Source: Ricinus communis
Lineage: Eukaryota; Streptophyta; Magnoliopsida; Malpighiales; Euphorbiaceae
Direction of reading: 5' to 3'
Assembly (NCBI RefSeq): GCF_019578655.1
Contig: NC_063261.1
Location: 2,046,001 to 2,110,000, forward strand
DNA: 64,000 nucleotides
Numbering within the stretch: position 1 is the first letter of the stretch; the number at the start of each line of letters is the position of its first letter. This document shows, piece by piece, positions 1-12,753 of the stretch. The position numbers and the translations under genes were made by a program. Below the pieces are notes generated by a model that saw only the letters and a list, made by a program, of their open reading frames with translations, did not search any database and was not told the DNA's origin.

Positions 1-1009
1 CATCCTAAAGCGCGTAATTAGCAAGCAATGAATAGAATTTTAATCTTATTTTATTTTATATGCTGATATTTTTTTTTAATATGAACATTTATTATATATT
101 TTTTTATTAATAAATTAACTACTATTTGTGCTGAAAAGTTGAATTGTGCTTCTAAAATGTACATTTTTTATATATTTTGAAATATAATATTATGTTGATG
201 AAATGACTTTATTTCAATATTTTGGAATAGACTTTGTTGTGGTATAGTGTATATTTTCTTGTAATGTATACATTGAAATATTACAAATACTTTTTCCTAT
301 TATATGTAAGTGTGCCCGTTTTATTGGGAAAATTCCGTTGAAATTTCGATAGAAATTTCAAAGATAAAAAATATCTCTAAAAATTAATAATAAAATCATT
401 AATAAACACCTCCTTCTCTGCCTTGGGTTAGACTTTATTTTTCTTTATTTTATATTTTTGTAGTACTTTTTTTGTAAATGATTAAATTTTATTACATTTT
501 TTGTATAAATTCTAAAAATTAATATTATTATACATTTATTTTCTAAATTAATTGCTCATATTTAATTTTAACAAATCACTAAAAACTAATTAATATTAAT
601 AATTATAAATTTGATGTAAAAGAAATTCTCTATATTTATTGACAGAGTAACCAAAAATTTAAGTTTTTAATTTTTTAGTAAGCATATATTGATCACGTAT
701 TAATTTATTTTTAAATTTTAAAAATATTTAATAAGGAAGATTATAATTTAAATAGTTTTTTTTTTTATGTTTGGTTAATGTTTAGTTGATATTAAGATGG
801 TATAGTTTATGTTTGGTTGACTTTTTAATCTATAAAAGTTGTTTTCAATTTCTTTTTTTAAAACGATTTTATTTTTTAGTCTCTATTTCAATTTTTTTCC
901 ATTGCTAAAAATATATATTTTTATGATGAACCTATAATAGAAATAAGAAGGAATTTATTGTGTGATTCATATTTGTTTAGGTTTAATTTTATTCTTTAAT
1001 TATTTATGT
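1..1009. other. AT-rich intergenic DNA, no gene seen
   Basis: Very AT-rich sequence with no reading frame of note on either strand. A short stretch near 330-360 contains two copies of an AATTTC-type motif (one following GATAG) that resembles part of the LTR family found at 47.7 kb, but it is too short to call. Nothing else is recognised. Confidence 0.6.
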
Positions 1010-1375
1010 CATATGACCCGATCTGTCACCGGTACTAGGGAATGGGTCGGTGTATGGCAACCGAAAACCCGTAGTAAGCCTAACTAATCAATCACTTTAT
1101 TTAAAATATAATTTTATTCATTATAAATAACATTTTACTGTTAATATTCTACCACACTAATACTGCATATTTAAATTAATCCTTCAACACAATTAAATAA
1201 CACTTGTTCAGTTGGTTTAATATGCCAAAAAAAATAAAAAGTTTTAGAATCACAACTGCAAAGAATCTAGATCTTTAATAATCAGATATGCAAATAAATT
1301 CAATTACATTAAGCCCGAAGAAGGAGAATTAGATTTTAATTATCCATGTCCATTTAGGATAATTATTCATGAATT
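1010..1375 (-). mobile_element. Truncated LTR piece, same family as the 47.7-kb element (minus orientation)
   Basis: The stretch beginning GACCCGATCTGTCACCGG, with GGGAATGGGTCGG and CCGTAGTAAGCCTAACTA shortly after, is clearly homologous to the first 350 bases of both LTRs of the element at 47707-53225, in the same orientation. The match includes the later ATTACATTAAGCCCGAAGA segment. It stops where TGTAATACC, the opposite LTR end, begins at 1376. This looks like an old LTR cut by a second LTR of the same family. Confidence 0.7.
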
Positions 1376-3093
1376 ATGTAATACCCTATAATAAATAAAT
1401 ATTATCATTTAATATATATAAAAAAATAAAAAAAGAGATTTTCTTTTTCTTATTCCCCTCCTCATCATCTTCTTCTTCTCCTTCTTATTCCTTTCTCCTT
1501 ACCTTCCACCCTCGTCGCTTCCCACTTCCAGCTGTCGCCCCCATTGCCTTCTTCCTTCCCTTTCCTTCCCTCGCTACGTCCGTTCTCCTCTTTCTTCCCT
1601 CTCCCTCGTTGCTGCCGACGTCAACGTAGGAAGGAGGAGCTGCCGCCGCTGGACCAGCCGCCTGCCGCCCTCTTCTCATAAAACCGACACCAGAAACAAG
1701 CTCCCGACTGTCGAAAACCCCCAAGTCGAGCTTCCCCCATCATTTTCTGTCGTCGGCAACCTCGATGAAGCCTCACCCGAGCAGCACCTTTTCGGCCTCG
1801 ATCCGGTGGCTTCCAGTGAGTTTCCAGCCAAAATTCTTGCGTTTTCAGACTCCTTACAACTCAGACTTCGTGTAGGTGCTTCCGGATTCGAATTCTGACA
1901 CCATTGGCAGTACCGGCTTTAGGAGCCTAGTATTTTTCGGACGCGCAGAATTTTGGATTTTCGCCTCAATATAATTTTATTTGGACCTTAGAAAATTATT
2001 TTATAATTTTAGAAAATATTGTTGCTATTAATTATCAATTATAGATAATTTAATTTAATTATGATTTAAATATAAATATTACAATTAATTGGTATAATTA
2101 ATAATTGTGTTATTCTGTGGTAGATGTGGTCGTGTTGAATAGTTAAATACCATAAAATTTTGTGTGGGTTGGTTGTCGAAATAAATATTATGTCGGATCG
2201 TCTGTGAGGTAATTATAATCTGTGGTATGTTGTAGAGTCAGAAAAAATTATGTAGTTTTACTGGCTTGACTCCTGTTAATTAATTGCAGAATATTTGAAG
2301 TGTTTCTAGCAGGTTTTGGACCCGTTATACAGGGGGAGAAGGGGGGTAGATGTCCATATTTTGGAGGAAGTTTTGCCGAGTTTTTAGTAGAATTTCCGAG
2401 TCTGAATTTTCTTAGGCAGTCTAATCTAGGAGTCTAGACCTAGAAAAAATTAAGAATATCTTATTAACTGAGTATTTTCGTGAATAGATAATCCGCGCAT
2501 CCAGCCAGCTCCACCCGAAGCCTAGGAGAAGACTGCAGAGCGCGGCAGAACTGTGAATTAAAGTCATGTAATCAATTGTACATTTGTCATGTCTAAATTA
2601 AATGCGATGTTAATTGATTAATAATTATTATAATAATTATTATTGTTATTATGAGTAATTTTATTTGATTGATAATTATCACGAATATTATTAGCATTAT
2701 TATTAGTAAATTTATTTTTGTTATTATCGATATCATATTTAATTTTATTTTAATACTATTATTATTATTGCACATAAATTTGCATGTTTGCTACACCCGA
2801 GACTACTAAATTTTAATTCTCAATATGTTATTGAATAAATTGTGTTTGCTTATAATTATACTATTTATAACTATTATATTTGTTATGATTGTGACATTGG
2901 GATGAAACGATAGTAAAACATATGCCACCTTATGGGTTGCATCAAGACCGCGTGGGCACTAGTAATAATCAGAGACAGGTAGTAAAGGTTATATTTGGAT
3001 TTTTCCTTGGTCGAGTATAACTCTCTAGGCTGTGGAAGTTTGACTGTCGGAGGAAGGTCCCTGGTCGAGCATTACTCTTTAGGCCGACTCTGG
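1376..3093 (+). mobile_element. LTR of the same Ty3-type family, plus orientation, 3' truncated
   Basis: It begins with TGTAATACCC, the LTR terminus seen in reverse complement at 53225. From about 2280 to 3090 it reads as the reverse complement of the LTR at about 48400-49000: the same landmarks occur in order, including GACCCGTTATACAGGGGGAG, the AGGAGTCTAGACCTAG block, CACCCGAAGCCTAGGAG and the GGTCGAGCATTACTCTTTAGG block. It carries about 500 bases of GC- and CT-rich sequence (about 1450-1960) that the 47.7-kb LTRs lack. It breaks off near 3093, where transposase-like sequence starts. Confidence 0.7.
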
Positions 3094-3850
3094 TGTATGA
3101 ATTTTTTCATACAAAGGTTGAACCCTCACGATTTCTAAAGTCGACGGATTTTCTAAATTTTTATAAAAAAAAAAGAAGAATTTATGACTATGATATTGTA
3201 GATAACAACTTGATAGAGACTTTTGATGGAAGTATTGTTAATTTTAGGTCTAAGAATATATATTCAATGTTAGAAGATATTAAAAAATTAGTCAAGAAAA
3301 ATCTAAAAGATAATAAAGACCAATGTAGTAGATGGTTATGTGACTTTAGTCCTAGAATTAGAAAAAACTTTATGATAATTATGTTAAAACCACAAAGTGT
3401 CGTATGTTGTGGAATGATGATGAGGGATTTGAAGTTGAGTATAAGAAGGATACCTATGTTATGGATTTGAAAAATAGGATCTGTCCTTATAGAGTTTGGG
3501 ATTTGACAAGAATCTCCTGTCACCATGCAATTTCTGTTATCTACTATATACACGAAAATCTTGAAGACTTTGTGGATAATATTTATAGAAAGGATATGTA
3601 TAAATAAGCCTATGCATATATAATGGGAAGGATGAATAATAAGAAGTTTTGGACTATGAAAGAAATTGATCCACCACAACCACCTCTCATAAAAGAATGC
3701 TAAGAAGACTTGCAAAAAATAGAAGAAAAAAAGAAAGTCAACGGTATAAAATGTTAAGATAGAAAAAAAAATAACATGTCAGGTTTGTTATCGGACATGA
3801 TATAATAAGAAAACATGTCCTTCATTAAAACAACAAAGGGAATGCACTAT
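3094..3850 (+). pseudogene. Decayed Mutator-like (MuDR) transposase C-terminal region
   Basis: Two overlapping plus-strand frames encode pieces typical of the C-terminal part of plant MULE transposases. The clearest is the SWIM zinc-finger region at about 3480-3540, read as CPYRVWDLTRISCHHAISVI. The usual second cysteine of the CxC pair is replaced by tyrosine, while the CxH pair (CHH) is kept. It is followed by a segment of the type EDFVDNIYRKDMYK and then A-YIMGRMNNKKFW. Further on (about 3778-3840) a CxxC...KKTCP zinc-knuckle remnant is present, but it contains a stop codon and has tyrosine in the histidine position. Frame changes and stops show it is inactive. The upstream catalytic part is absent; LTR sequence adjoins directly. 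No terminal inverted repeats were found. Confidence 0.7.
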
Positions 3851-4990
3851 TGAGCAAAAGGCAGTCACTACAGTTAATTTAGTTGGTAGTTTGAATTTAC
3901 TTTTTAATATTAATGAGAATCCACTTTTAATTTAGTATGTATTAGCTTCACCTGCACTTGAGATTTCGCTTAGGTATTATTATTGTTGGAAATTTGTATT
4001 TTGCTCATAGACCACTTTCTACAATTTGCGATTTGTAGTCACAATTTATTTTCATCTCTTATTTTGCACTCAAAATGTTAATAATTATTCATCACACTCA
4101 ATTCCTAAATAAACACACAAATATTGAAATTACTACTAAAAAGTAACATTTTCGTTTAATCGTAATATACAATACACCCATTACAAGCAAAGCTTCTTTT
4201 TTTTGTTACAATTGAAGAGTAATCACGTATTACAAGAAAACAACAAATTAAATCTACCTAAAACACTAACTCCAACTATTTAACTTAGATTATCTCAAGA
4301 TTATGACAATAACCAACACAAGCACCAAAGACTATAATTTCTTCACTCTTCCCTTACTCTTCTCTACCTCCATTTTTTAAATTAGATTTTCTATTCAATA
4401 ACCTAGTAATTATCTTCCTCCCGCTTGCATTAAACTAAACCTCAACCCAGTAAAATGTTCTATTGCAAGAAGGATCTTCATAAGACCAAAATAGCCTATC
4501 ATGATTAATATTCGTCCAAAATTCCTTATGATGTGCCTTGATCACATGAGCAGCTGATGTTGTCTTTCATTGTCCAAATTCTTCTTTCTTCTTCACTTAT
4601 TTTTTTTCTTATTTCTTATGTGTATATTTTTTAAGGTTTAGAGTTTGATTTTTTTTTCTTTTTTTCAAATACAAGAAGCATCTTATTTGTACACAAGAAG
4701 CCAATGGCATTTTGGTGATGCAACTGTAAAAAAGAATTAATAAATGATGTGGTATTATTACTAAGCAACAATGGATCTATTTTATGCAGAGTGTGCACAC
4801 TCTGTTAATGTTAATTGGACATAAGCATCGAAAGTCACGGCTATTAAAGAGTTGATATACTTGATTGTACAAAAGTAAAGATGAGACACTCAAATAACAA
4901 ATTTCGAAAAGTTGATATACCATTTATGCAATAATACTTAGCACTAATAGGTGCATAATCGGCTTCCAAAATAGAGAGAAAAAAATAAAA
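3851..4990. other. Intergenic DNA upstream of the RIX1-type gene
   Basis: AT-rich, with no gene recognised. It contains an 18-bp perfect palindrome at 4787-4804 and two copies of an AGTTGATATAC motif at about 4850 and 4910. Part of it is presumably promoter for the gene that starts at 5086; no convincing TATA box was seen. Confidence 0.5.
4787..4804. repeat. 18-bp perfect palindrome CAGAGTGTGCACACTCTG
   Basis: CAGAGTGTGCACACTCTG equals its own reverse complement. It lies about 280 bases upstream of the start codon of the RIX1-type gene, in otherwise AT-rich sequence. It could be a dimeric protein-binding site or chance; no known plant cis-element of this exact form is claimed. Confidence 0.45.
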
Positions 4991-4993
4991 ATA

Positions 4994-5010
4994 AAACCCT
5001 AAACCCTAAC
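4994..5010 (+). promoter_or_regulatory. Tandem telobox AAACCCTAAACCCTAAC
   Basis: Two overlapping AAACCCTA units lie about 75-90 bases before the ATG at 5086. Telo-boxes of this kind are an established promoter element of plant genes for translation and ribosome biogenesis. That matches the function inferred for the downstream gene. It probably sits in the core promoter or early 5' UTR; the transcription start cannot be placed. Confidence 0.7.
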
Positions 5011-5085
5011 AGCCTAACTGGCAAACCCCATTCTTCATCACCTCGCTTCTCCCACACACACCTGGAGCTCTACCTCCCTACTTCA

Positions 5086-8000
5086 ATGGCAGCGTTAGAG
5101 AACTCAAAGGACATGTACGATGTTGCCTTGAAGCCTCGAATGCTCCTTACAATGTTGAAAGAAGATGTGCCAGACGATAATAATAAAAAACCAATTGGTA
5201 ACGCATCAAAGCTATCAAGAATTGTTTCCACCGTCCAAACTTTCAATCTCTTATCTGAATCTTTCACTGCTTCGATGGAAACTAAGTTAATCGAACGGTG
5301 GAAATCTGCCGTTGATGATTGGCAAAATCGAGTGGTCTCATTGGTCGTCAACTCCTCTTCTATGGTATATCTAATCATCTATCCATATTCTTGAATTTTA
5401 GGGTTTCTAGGTATTGTTATTATAATTATTATGTGATTGAATTGGTGGCTTATTGATGAGATTCTGTTACTTCTTTTACTGGTTGGTCAGAACTGATTCT
5501 ATGTGTTAAATGCAATATGACTAACTACAGATACGAAGAAATTCCTTAATTTTAAGGATAAGGAGAGCTAAGTCTAGTGTGTTCGGAAAGCTTCTGCTAG
5601 AATTCAATTCTGTTTCTTAGTCATTTCTCATGTTTTGGAAGGCCTAAAAAGTTGCTAAAATTTGAAAAAAAAAATAAAAAAAATTAAGGCGTTCCAAAAG
5701 AAATGAATCCACGCATTGATAAGACATGATTTTTATGTCTAGAAAGTCTAAAACGTTACGAATTCTATTCAATTGAAATTTTGTTTAGACATTTTCTCAT
5801 GATTTGGAAAAGTTAAAGCTGCTAAAACTGAATTCTCAAGTTTGAAAAAACAGAAAGACATGAACCATTGCAATATTTATGTGATTTTGCAAAAAAATAA
5901 TTTGATTGAAATTCTGGCAAATGATTTTCTTCCTACCAAGCCTGTCAATTGTTACAAAGAGTGGCATATAATACTCTACGTCCAAAGGAATGAAATTGGA
6001 GTGAACCATGTAATTGTGGAAATTTAAGGCCCAAGAAGTCACTCTCAAGTACTTCATGCTCTATTGTGGATCCTTGGAAATAAGGATAGGATTTAGGCTC
6101 TATATGTAACCGTTGGAGCATTGATTTCAGAACATGCTATATTCATTACTGACATGAGATGTAGGCCTGTAAATAATGACTGGTATATTTATTTCACTTA
6201 TTTTATATTCCAGAAATCAGCTTCTGTCTTCAGTTATTGGAACTAATGATTATAATTCTGTTGCTTGTAGCCAGATAAATGTTGGGCAGGAATCTGTTTG
6301 CTAGGGGTTACTTGTCAAGAATGTAGCTCTCATCGATTCTTGGCTTCATATGCTGTTTGGTTTGACAAGCTTTTATTACATATTCAGGTATGTGAAACTG
6401 ATTTTGATTTTGTATTGACTATAGTTTTGGAAGTTTTGAGTGATATTACTTATTAAGCGTTGCTTTGTTGGGAAATATATATACTTATTCTATACTCTTC
6501 AGCTGCAAGTTGATATCTCTAGAAAGCAAGACTTATATTCAAATTATCAAAATGGTAGAATTAATATGTAACTATTTATGTAAACTACTTTCATTTAAAT
6601 AATGAAGTGTATGTGCCCACTACTCTATTAACTTATATTTCGGTGTTTTGATATTTTTAGAAGTCCTCAAACTTATGGATAGTGAGCAATCTTTGAGGAT
6701 GGTTTTATGAAACGAACACCTCCATATATTTAGTAACGAACACCTCCATATATTTAGTAACGAACACCTCCATATATTTAGTGTGTTCTCTAGATTCTTT
6801 TTGCCATTTTGCTTAAGTAGCCATACACCAAACACTATACAGTTCTCATAGACTTCTCCTTTTGAATAAATTGTGGATTCACCTTATTCTTTTTGTCCTA
6901 TTTTTCAAACTTGTTATTAATACTAGTGCCCGTCTTTGTAAACTTCTTTTGTTCCAAATTTTCACATACAATGTGATGCCTTGTGTTTTAAGCAGTCACC
7001 TGTAGATTCTCAATTTGTCAAGGTGGCTTCTTGTACCTCTTTATCTGATCTTTTGGTTAGGTAAGATTTTTGCGAGGCCTGAACTTGAGTTGCATATCCT
7101 TGCTCAATTTTATAGCACATGAAAGTATGTTTTTGCAATTCAATAACTTGTAAAGCTACTCTCTTTGCTGCAACAGGTTAGCTGGATTTCCTAATGCAAA
7201 GAAGGATGGAACTTCGCATGCTGGAAAACTCATCCAACCCATTCTGAAGCTATTGCAGGACGATAGTTCAGAAACTGTGTGGGTAAATAGACTTTTTTTA
7301 GTTCAAATCTGAATCTTACTTTATGTTCATTCAATCATTTTCAGTATTTTTCGTTTTTGTCATTTTGCTTTCCTCTTCAAGTTATATTTCAAAATATATC
7401 CTGGAAACTTGTTCTATCCCTATTTTATCTTTCTTAAGTCATTCAGGGAAAGTCTTCTAACCGCGCAGCATTCCACAGTTAATATTGTTTGATGACCCCC
7501 TTCTCAGTTGCATAATTCTTAAGACTGTAATAGCATTCATTTGTAAGATAAAATAGAGCTGTATTTTGTAGGAATTGGCTAAATGCATGGACAAAGTGTT
7601 GCACTAAATGCTAATGCTCTTGCTTTTATCTCCTAATTCAAGTAACGAGAGAGCGACTTACTTCAGTTAATGTCATCAGTAGACACCCCTACACATGGAA
7701 AAAACACATTCTTAGTCATGTTTTAGACTTGGTAAAATCTCTCATTCCATGAGCTTGGTATATATCGGGAATCTGTTCTGCATACAGATTACATTCTATG
7801 ACCCTAGGTAGTAGGCTCCTCTACGATTTATTGAACATATTATCACTTTTTGTCACTGATGCTCTCTTTCATTTGTTGTATGGTCTTCCTCTGTCCTAAG
7901 CTTTTGTGATTGGAATGTTGTGAGGTGTGCAGGAAGGAGCAATTCACCTGTTATGCACTCTTATAAGTTGCTTTCCGGCTTCTGTTCCTCGCCATTATGA

Positions 8001-11000
8001 CAGTGTATGTTGTCATAACTGTTTACTTTGATATTTCAATTCAGCATTTTGTTTTTGTGCATGTGAATCCACATGAACACTTCTGGTTCCATGCATTTTA
8101 GTATTTGCAAATTTCATCTGGTCAAGTTTAAATCATCCTACAAATTCTAGTTTATGTAGATAAGAAAGCAAATTAGCACATTCACCTGTCATACACGTAC
8201 AGAACATATCTCACTGTGCATGTGTTTATGCAGTTATGCTTGTGCCAGTATTCTTTAAAGGACATGAAGAGGGATGATAGTTAAATAATGGAGTTCTATT
8301 ACTTTAGCCAATTTATGAATTGGTTTTCTGCCTTTTATGCGTGTATATGAATGTCTATATCTTCCAAATTAGACTAGTCCTCAGGTGAGGAAAATGATTA
8401 TATGGAAGCACATGTTGGGAACTTGGTGGTTACTGTGGATATATGACCTGCGCGCTGCTTACTTTTATATTCCATTCTTTCTAATGACTGGCAATTGGGA
8501 TCATCATCCTAAAATATAAAACTTAACAATTTGGATAAAATTATTCTTCAGTTTTACCAAGTGTATAAGAAAAATGTGATATCATCATTTATATTGGTGC
8601 TTAATACGTGATATTAAAATCTCAAATCAAAACACTATATATGGGCAGTATGAGCTTCCCATACTACTAAGGAGGTGTTTGATAACCCTACTTATCATTT
8701 TAAATTAAGATTTTCAGCCTTATTAATTCTAAGATGGTTTGGTAGCATAATACTGGTCCAACTTAAAAGTCTCAATTAAGTCAAAAACCACTTAAAATAG
8801 TAAGGCAAAATAGTCGATTTAAATCTCTACTTAAAATGCTAAGTTATTGATTTTTCAATATTTTAGTGATTTTTATGCCCTTAATACTAACAAATTTTCA
8901 AAATTCTATATTTAGCTTATATGCCATTAGTATATCATTAAAATTTTGTTAACTGTTATGCTCTTGTGTTTATATATTTATGAGGACAATTATTTTCATT
9001 ATATGATTGTTGTTTCTAAATATTTTTGTTTTACGTAATTTTAAATAAATATTTATGGATAATTATTAAAAATCAATATCATAAAGTTAAATATGTCTAG
9101 TCAAGAACTTTAATGATTCCTTGTAGTTCAGTTATGAAACAAATTGATTGTAAAAAATTCAATATGATTTTTTTTCAGCACTTAATTTTTTAGTACTTAA
9201 TTTTTAGTTTTGCAAAGTGCCACCTAAGAAAGTGATGACTTGCAATTCAGATCCATCCTTAGTTGTGAAAAATTTGGCTTCGATATTTGGGTTCAATATT
9301 CAATGTTCTTACCGATAAATATCTTACATCTGTGGTGATATCATTACCATATATGTGACGCCTATTATATAAAACTAAACTCTAAGGTAGCCAATTGAAT
9401 AATAAAGAGGTCTAGAATAGTAACTTATATCAATTTTATGCCTACAAATTTATTTTATTTTGCAGTGATTGATATTTTATAAATTTTAGCATGTACTCTC
9501 AAGCTATAGCGTAACTATATTGCGTTTATGCTAACCTACATTTGAGATTCCGTTGCTGTTACACATGTCATAGTGATAAGAGCATTTTACTCTGCATATT
9601 TTTTATTGATTTAGTTGTGGTAAAGAGAAAGTATCGATATCTTTGGTTTCACTGTGGCTTTAATATGTAACACTCCTAGTCGCTTTCCTCTTATCACTGG
9701 ACACTAGTTACAAATATGGTTAGCAATGCATTAAAGACAACAATGTCATTACTCTTTGCAGGTTGAAGCTGTTATTGCCTCAAAAATTTTGTCAGGAAAA
9801 TGCAGTGTCACTGTGCTTAAGGTAACATGTCTTTTCTGTTTGCTCTGATAAACACTGGACCATGACTAGGAAAACAGAGTACAGTGTAGATATGAACTTA
9901 GTCTGGAAAGTATAATGCTTGACTTTCAACATTCAGAAACTTGCTTATTGTCTAGCAATACTTCCTAAATCAAGAGGAGATGAGGATAGCTGGCTTGCAA
10001 TGATGCGGAAGATTCTATTATTGGTAAATGGTTACCTGACTGAAATCTTCCATGGTCTTGAAGAAGGTATGTCTTAAATGCCTTCCTTTTTTAGCTAGTG
10101 CATGTCTTGAGTATGGTAGGTAAGTAGCAAATCTATTTCCATGTCTTTCAGAAACTAAATGGGATGAAGCTGTTAGATTACTGGTTCCACCAGGAGAGGC
10201 TACACCGATTGCCATATGGAGTCAAAATTTGTTAGAAGAGACATCGGATAAAGCGAGAAAGAGATCTAAGCTATCAAGTGTCTCTACTTTGATGCTTAGC
10301 TGTTGTACTATGCTTACAACTTCATATCCTGTCCAGGTAGTGCAGTATGTCTAATTTTTTGCTCTTCTAGACGTGATAGAAAGTACTATATGATATTGAA
10401 AATTGTCATATGAATGGTTAACAGGTGACAGTCCCTGTTCGCTCATTATTGGCCATTATTGAGCGAGTGCTGATGGTTGATGGTTCAGTGCCACGTGCCT
10501 CATCAAACTTTGTGATTGCGACAGAACAAGAGTTCATTTGTTCTGAACTTCCAGTTCTGCATTCATCTATCTTGGATCTTCTTACTTCAGTCATAAAGGG
10601 CATGCGCAGGTAAAGTTAGTGCACTTGGCATCATTTTTTTTAGAGGAAGTGTGTTGTAGATTTTGAAAACCTGTCTACTTTAGTTACTAGAAGGGTTTAG
10701 GAAAATTAAAACTTATGGGTTTAGGAAGTTAGAAGGAAAGGGATGGAATTGACTTGATTCTTTGCTTTTTAGGCTTGGGTAGCGTAATGTCGGTATAATC
10801 CACATAGTAATTAAAGGGTGAATGGTTCAATTAGTCCTGAACTTTAACTGTAGTTTTGTCAATCTATATCCCTAATTTGGTAATTGGTAGCAATTGGGTC
10901 TAGATGTAGGATCACAACTATGTAAGCTAACCCTTTAAAAGTCCGTTGTTGTTTTGGTTGAGAGAGAGATTTGAAGGGATTAAGAGTGCTCCTAGTGGAC

Positions 11001-12718
11001 CTTAGTTGATAGTTGAAATCATCTTCAGTTTGTGCATCCATTTTACCCCATCTCAAGGCACAAATCTTACTCTATGAAGCAGCAGCACTTCCGGTGGTTG
11101 AGGTTTGTGTGTTCCATACTATGGGATGCATTGGAAAATGTATGGGACACACCTGAATCTGTGCCCCCTTCTTTTTCCTTGTTATAAGAAGGGGACATGT
11201 GTAGGACATGTGGACGGCATAGGGATTTGTAATTTTAAAATTTTGGGGCAAATTTGAGAAATATAGGTTCTTTTATAAAATAACTCTAAAAAATTTATTT
11301 GGGGATATCACTCCAATTTTCTAGGAGTTTTTTAAATGAAAACAAAAAAAATAGAATTTTGTGTTTACTTTGCACTCTTCCATAAAAATCTGACTTAAAA
11401 GCTATTTTCACTATTTTCAGAATTTTAATTACAAAATTCTGTTTATTTAAAGAAAATACAAACCTCCTTGTTTTCACTTGAAAACCTGCCTTGAAAACAA
11501 CTTTTTTTTTTTTAATGAATTGCATTAACTGGAAATTGAAAGTACATCTTGCAACACGAAAGGATGAATACTAGAAGGGACATCTTCCACAAGAGACTAT
11601 AATTTTTGTTGGCAAGTTTGACAATTTAAAAATTAATATTTATTATTTAAACTGAATATATTTTATATGTTTATGAATAATAATTAATTTTTTTTTCTGC
11701 TATTGGAAATGAATAAACTTCACATAATAATAAATAAACACTTTTTTCTGTTTTCAAAAGATAAACAGTTTTTCATAATAACGAATGAACACATTTTACA
11801 AATTTTCTGTGAAACTGAAAAGTTTTCATTTTCTATGAAAATTAGAAAATGAAAACAGAGAACAATTCTCTGTAAGTAAACACACCCTAAGTTATTAAGA
11901 AAACCCTAGCCTCTCTAATTCTCTTTGTATGACCAGGGAGTGACAAAGATGTGGGTTATCAGTGGTGATGAGTGATTTGAGTCATTGGATGGTGTAAGTA
12001 TTCTTGAGATTGCCAATCTATCACTTGGTGAACCAAAATTTGAATTATTGTTGTTTGACGGTGAAGCGGGTGGAGATGAAGAGCTTGAAAATGTTTCAAA
12101 AGTTGTAATTTGATTTTTATGAATGTTTGTGTGTGTATAAGAAAAAGAAATCGCTGTGTCCCTGTCGAATCTGTGTTTCACTTTTTTATGAAATGCCGTT
12201 TCCCATACCCTCACTTGTATCCATGTCCTTATCCATATTGATGCTTTATGTATCTTACTGTTTGATTCTTATACCTACATAAAGTTTCTATCAATTATGT
12301 AGTTGATGGATAAGATTGAAATTCTTTCCCAAGTTCAGGACATATGGAGCTATTAACACCTAATAGAAGAAAAAACAGAAAAGGGATGTGAATTTTTATG
12401 GTGGGTTTTCTGCATTAATTTGTAGGAAAAAAAGTATGAAAATTGTTTGTATTATAGAACCACCATCAATATTTATCCCAAAGCAGAGCATTTTTATACA
12501 ATCACAACTAGATTTTCAAGAAGCATGGAAATCTTCAGAAAGCATTATCACAAGAGAATCTCAATCTAACACCACTGGTATATCGATCAAAACATTTATA
12601 CATGTCAAAAGTTTAAGATGAAATTGAAAAACTGTCTAAAGTTCATGAATTTCTTTTTTTCTTCTTTTCTTCTTTTGGGTTAACAACCCTAATGAAGATG
12701 AGAGAGAGAGATGAGAAA

Positions 12719-12753
<35 letters not shown>

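Noticed and set aside
1485..1724. 79-codon Arg/Gly/Ala-rich minus-strand frame
   Set aside because: Falls in the CT/GC-rich part of an LTR; composition-driven, no domain.
2593..2775. 60-codon Ile/Asn-rich minus-strand frame
   Set aside because: Produced by ATT/AAT repeats within an LTR; no protein character.
5070..5378. 102-codon open frame antisense to exon 1 of the RIX1-type gene
   Set aside because: It mirrors a real exon; the plus-strand reading has a good start, a splice donor and continuity with 12 further exons.
11915..12214. 99-codon minus-strand frame in RIX1 intron 9
   Set aside because: Ser/Asn-rich low complexity, no recognised domain; may be a trace of an inserted gene fragment but cannot be supported.
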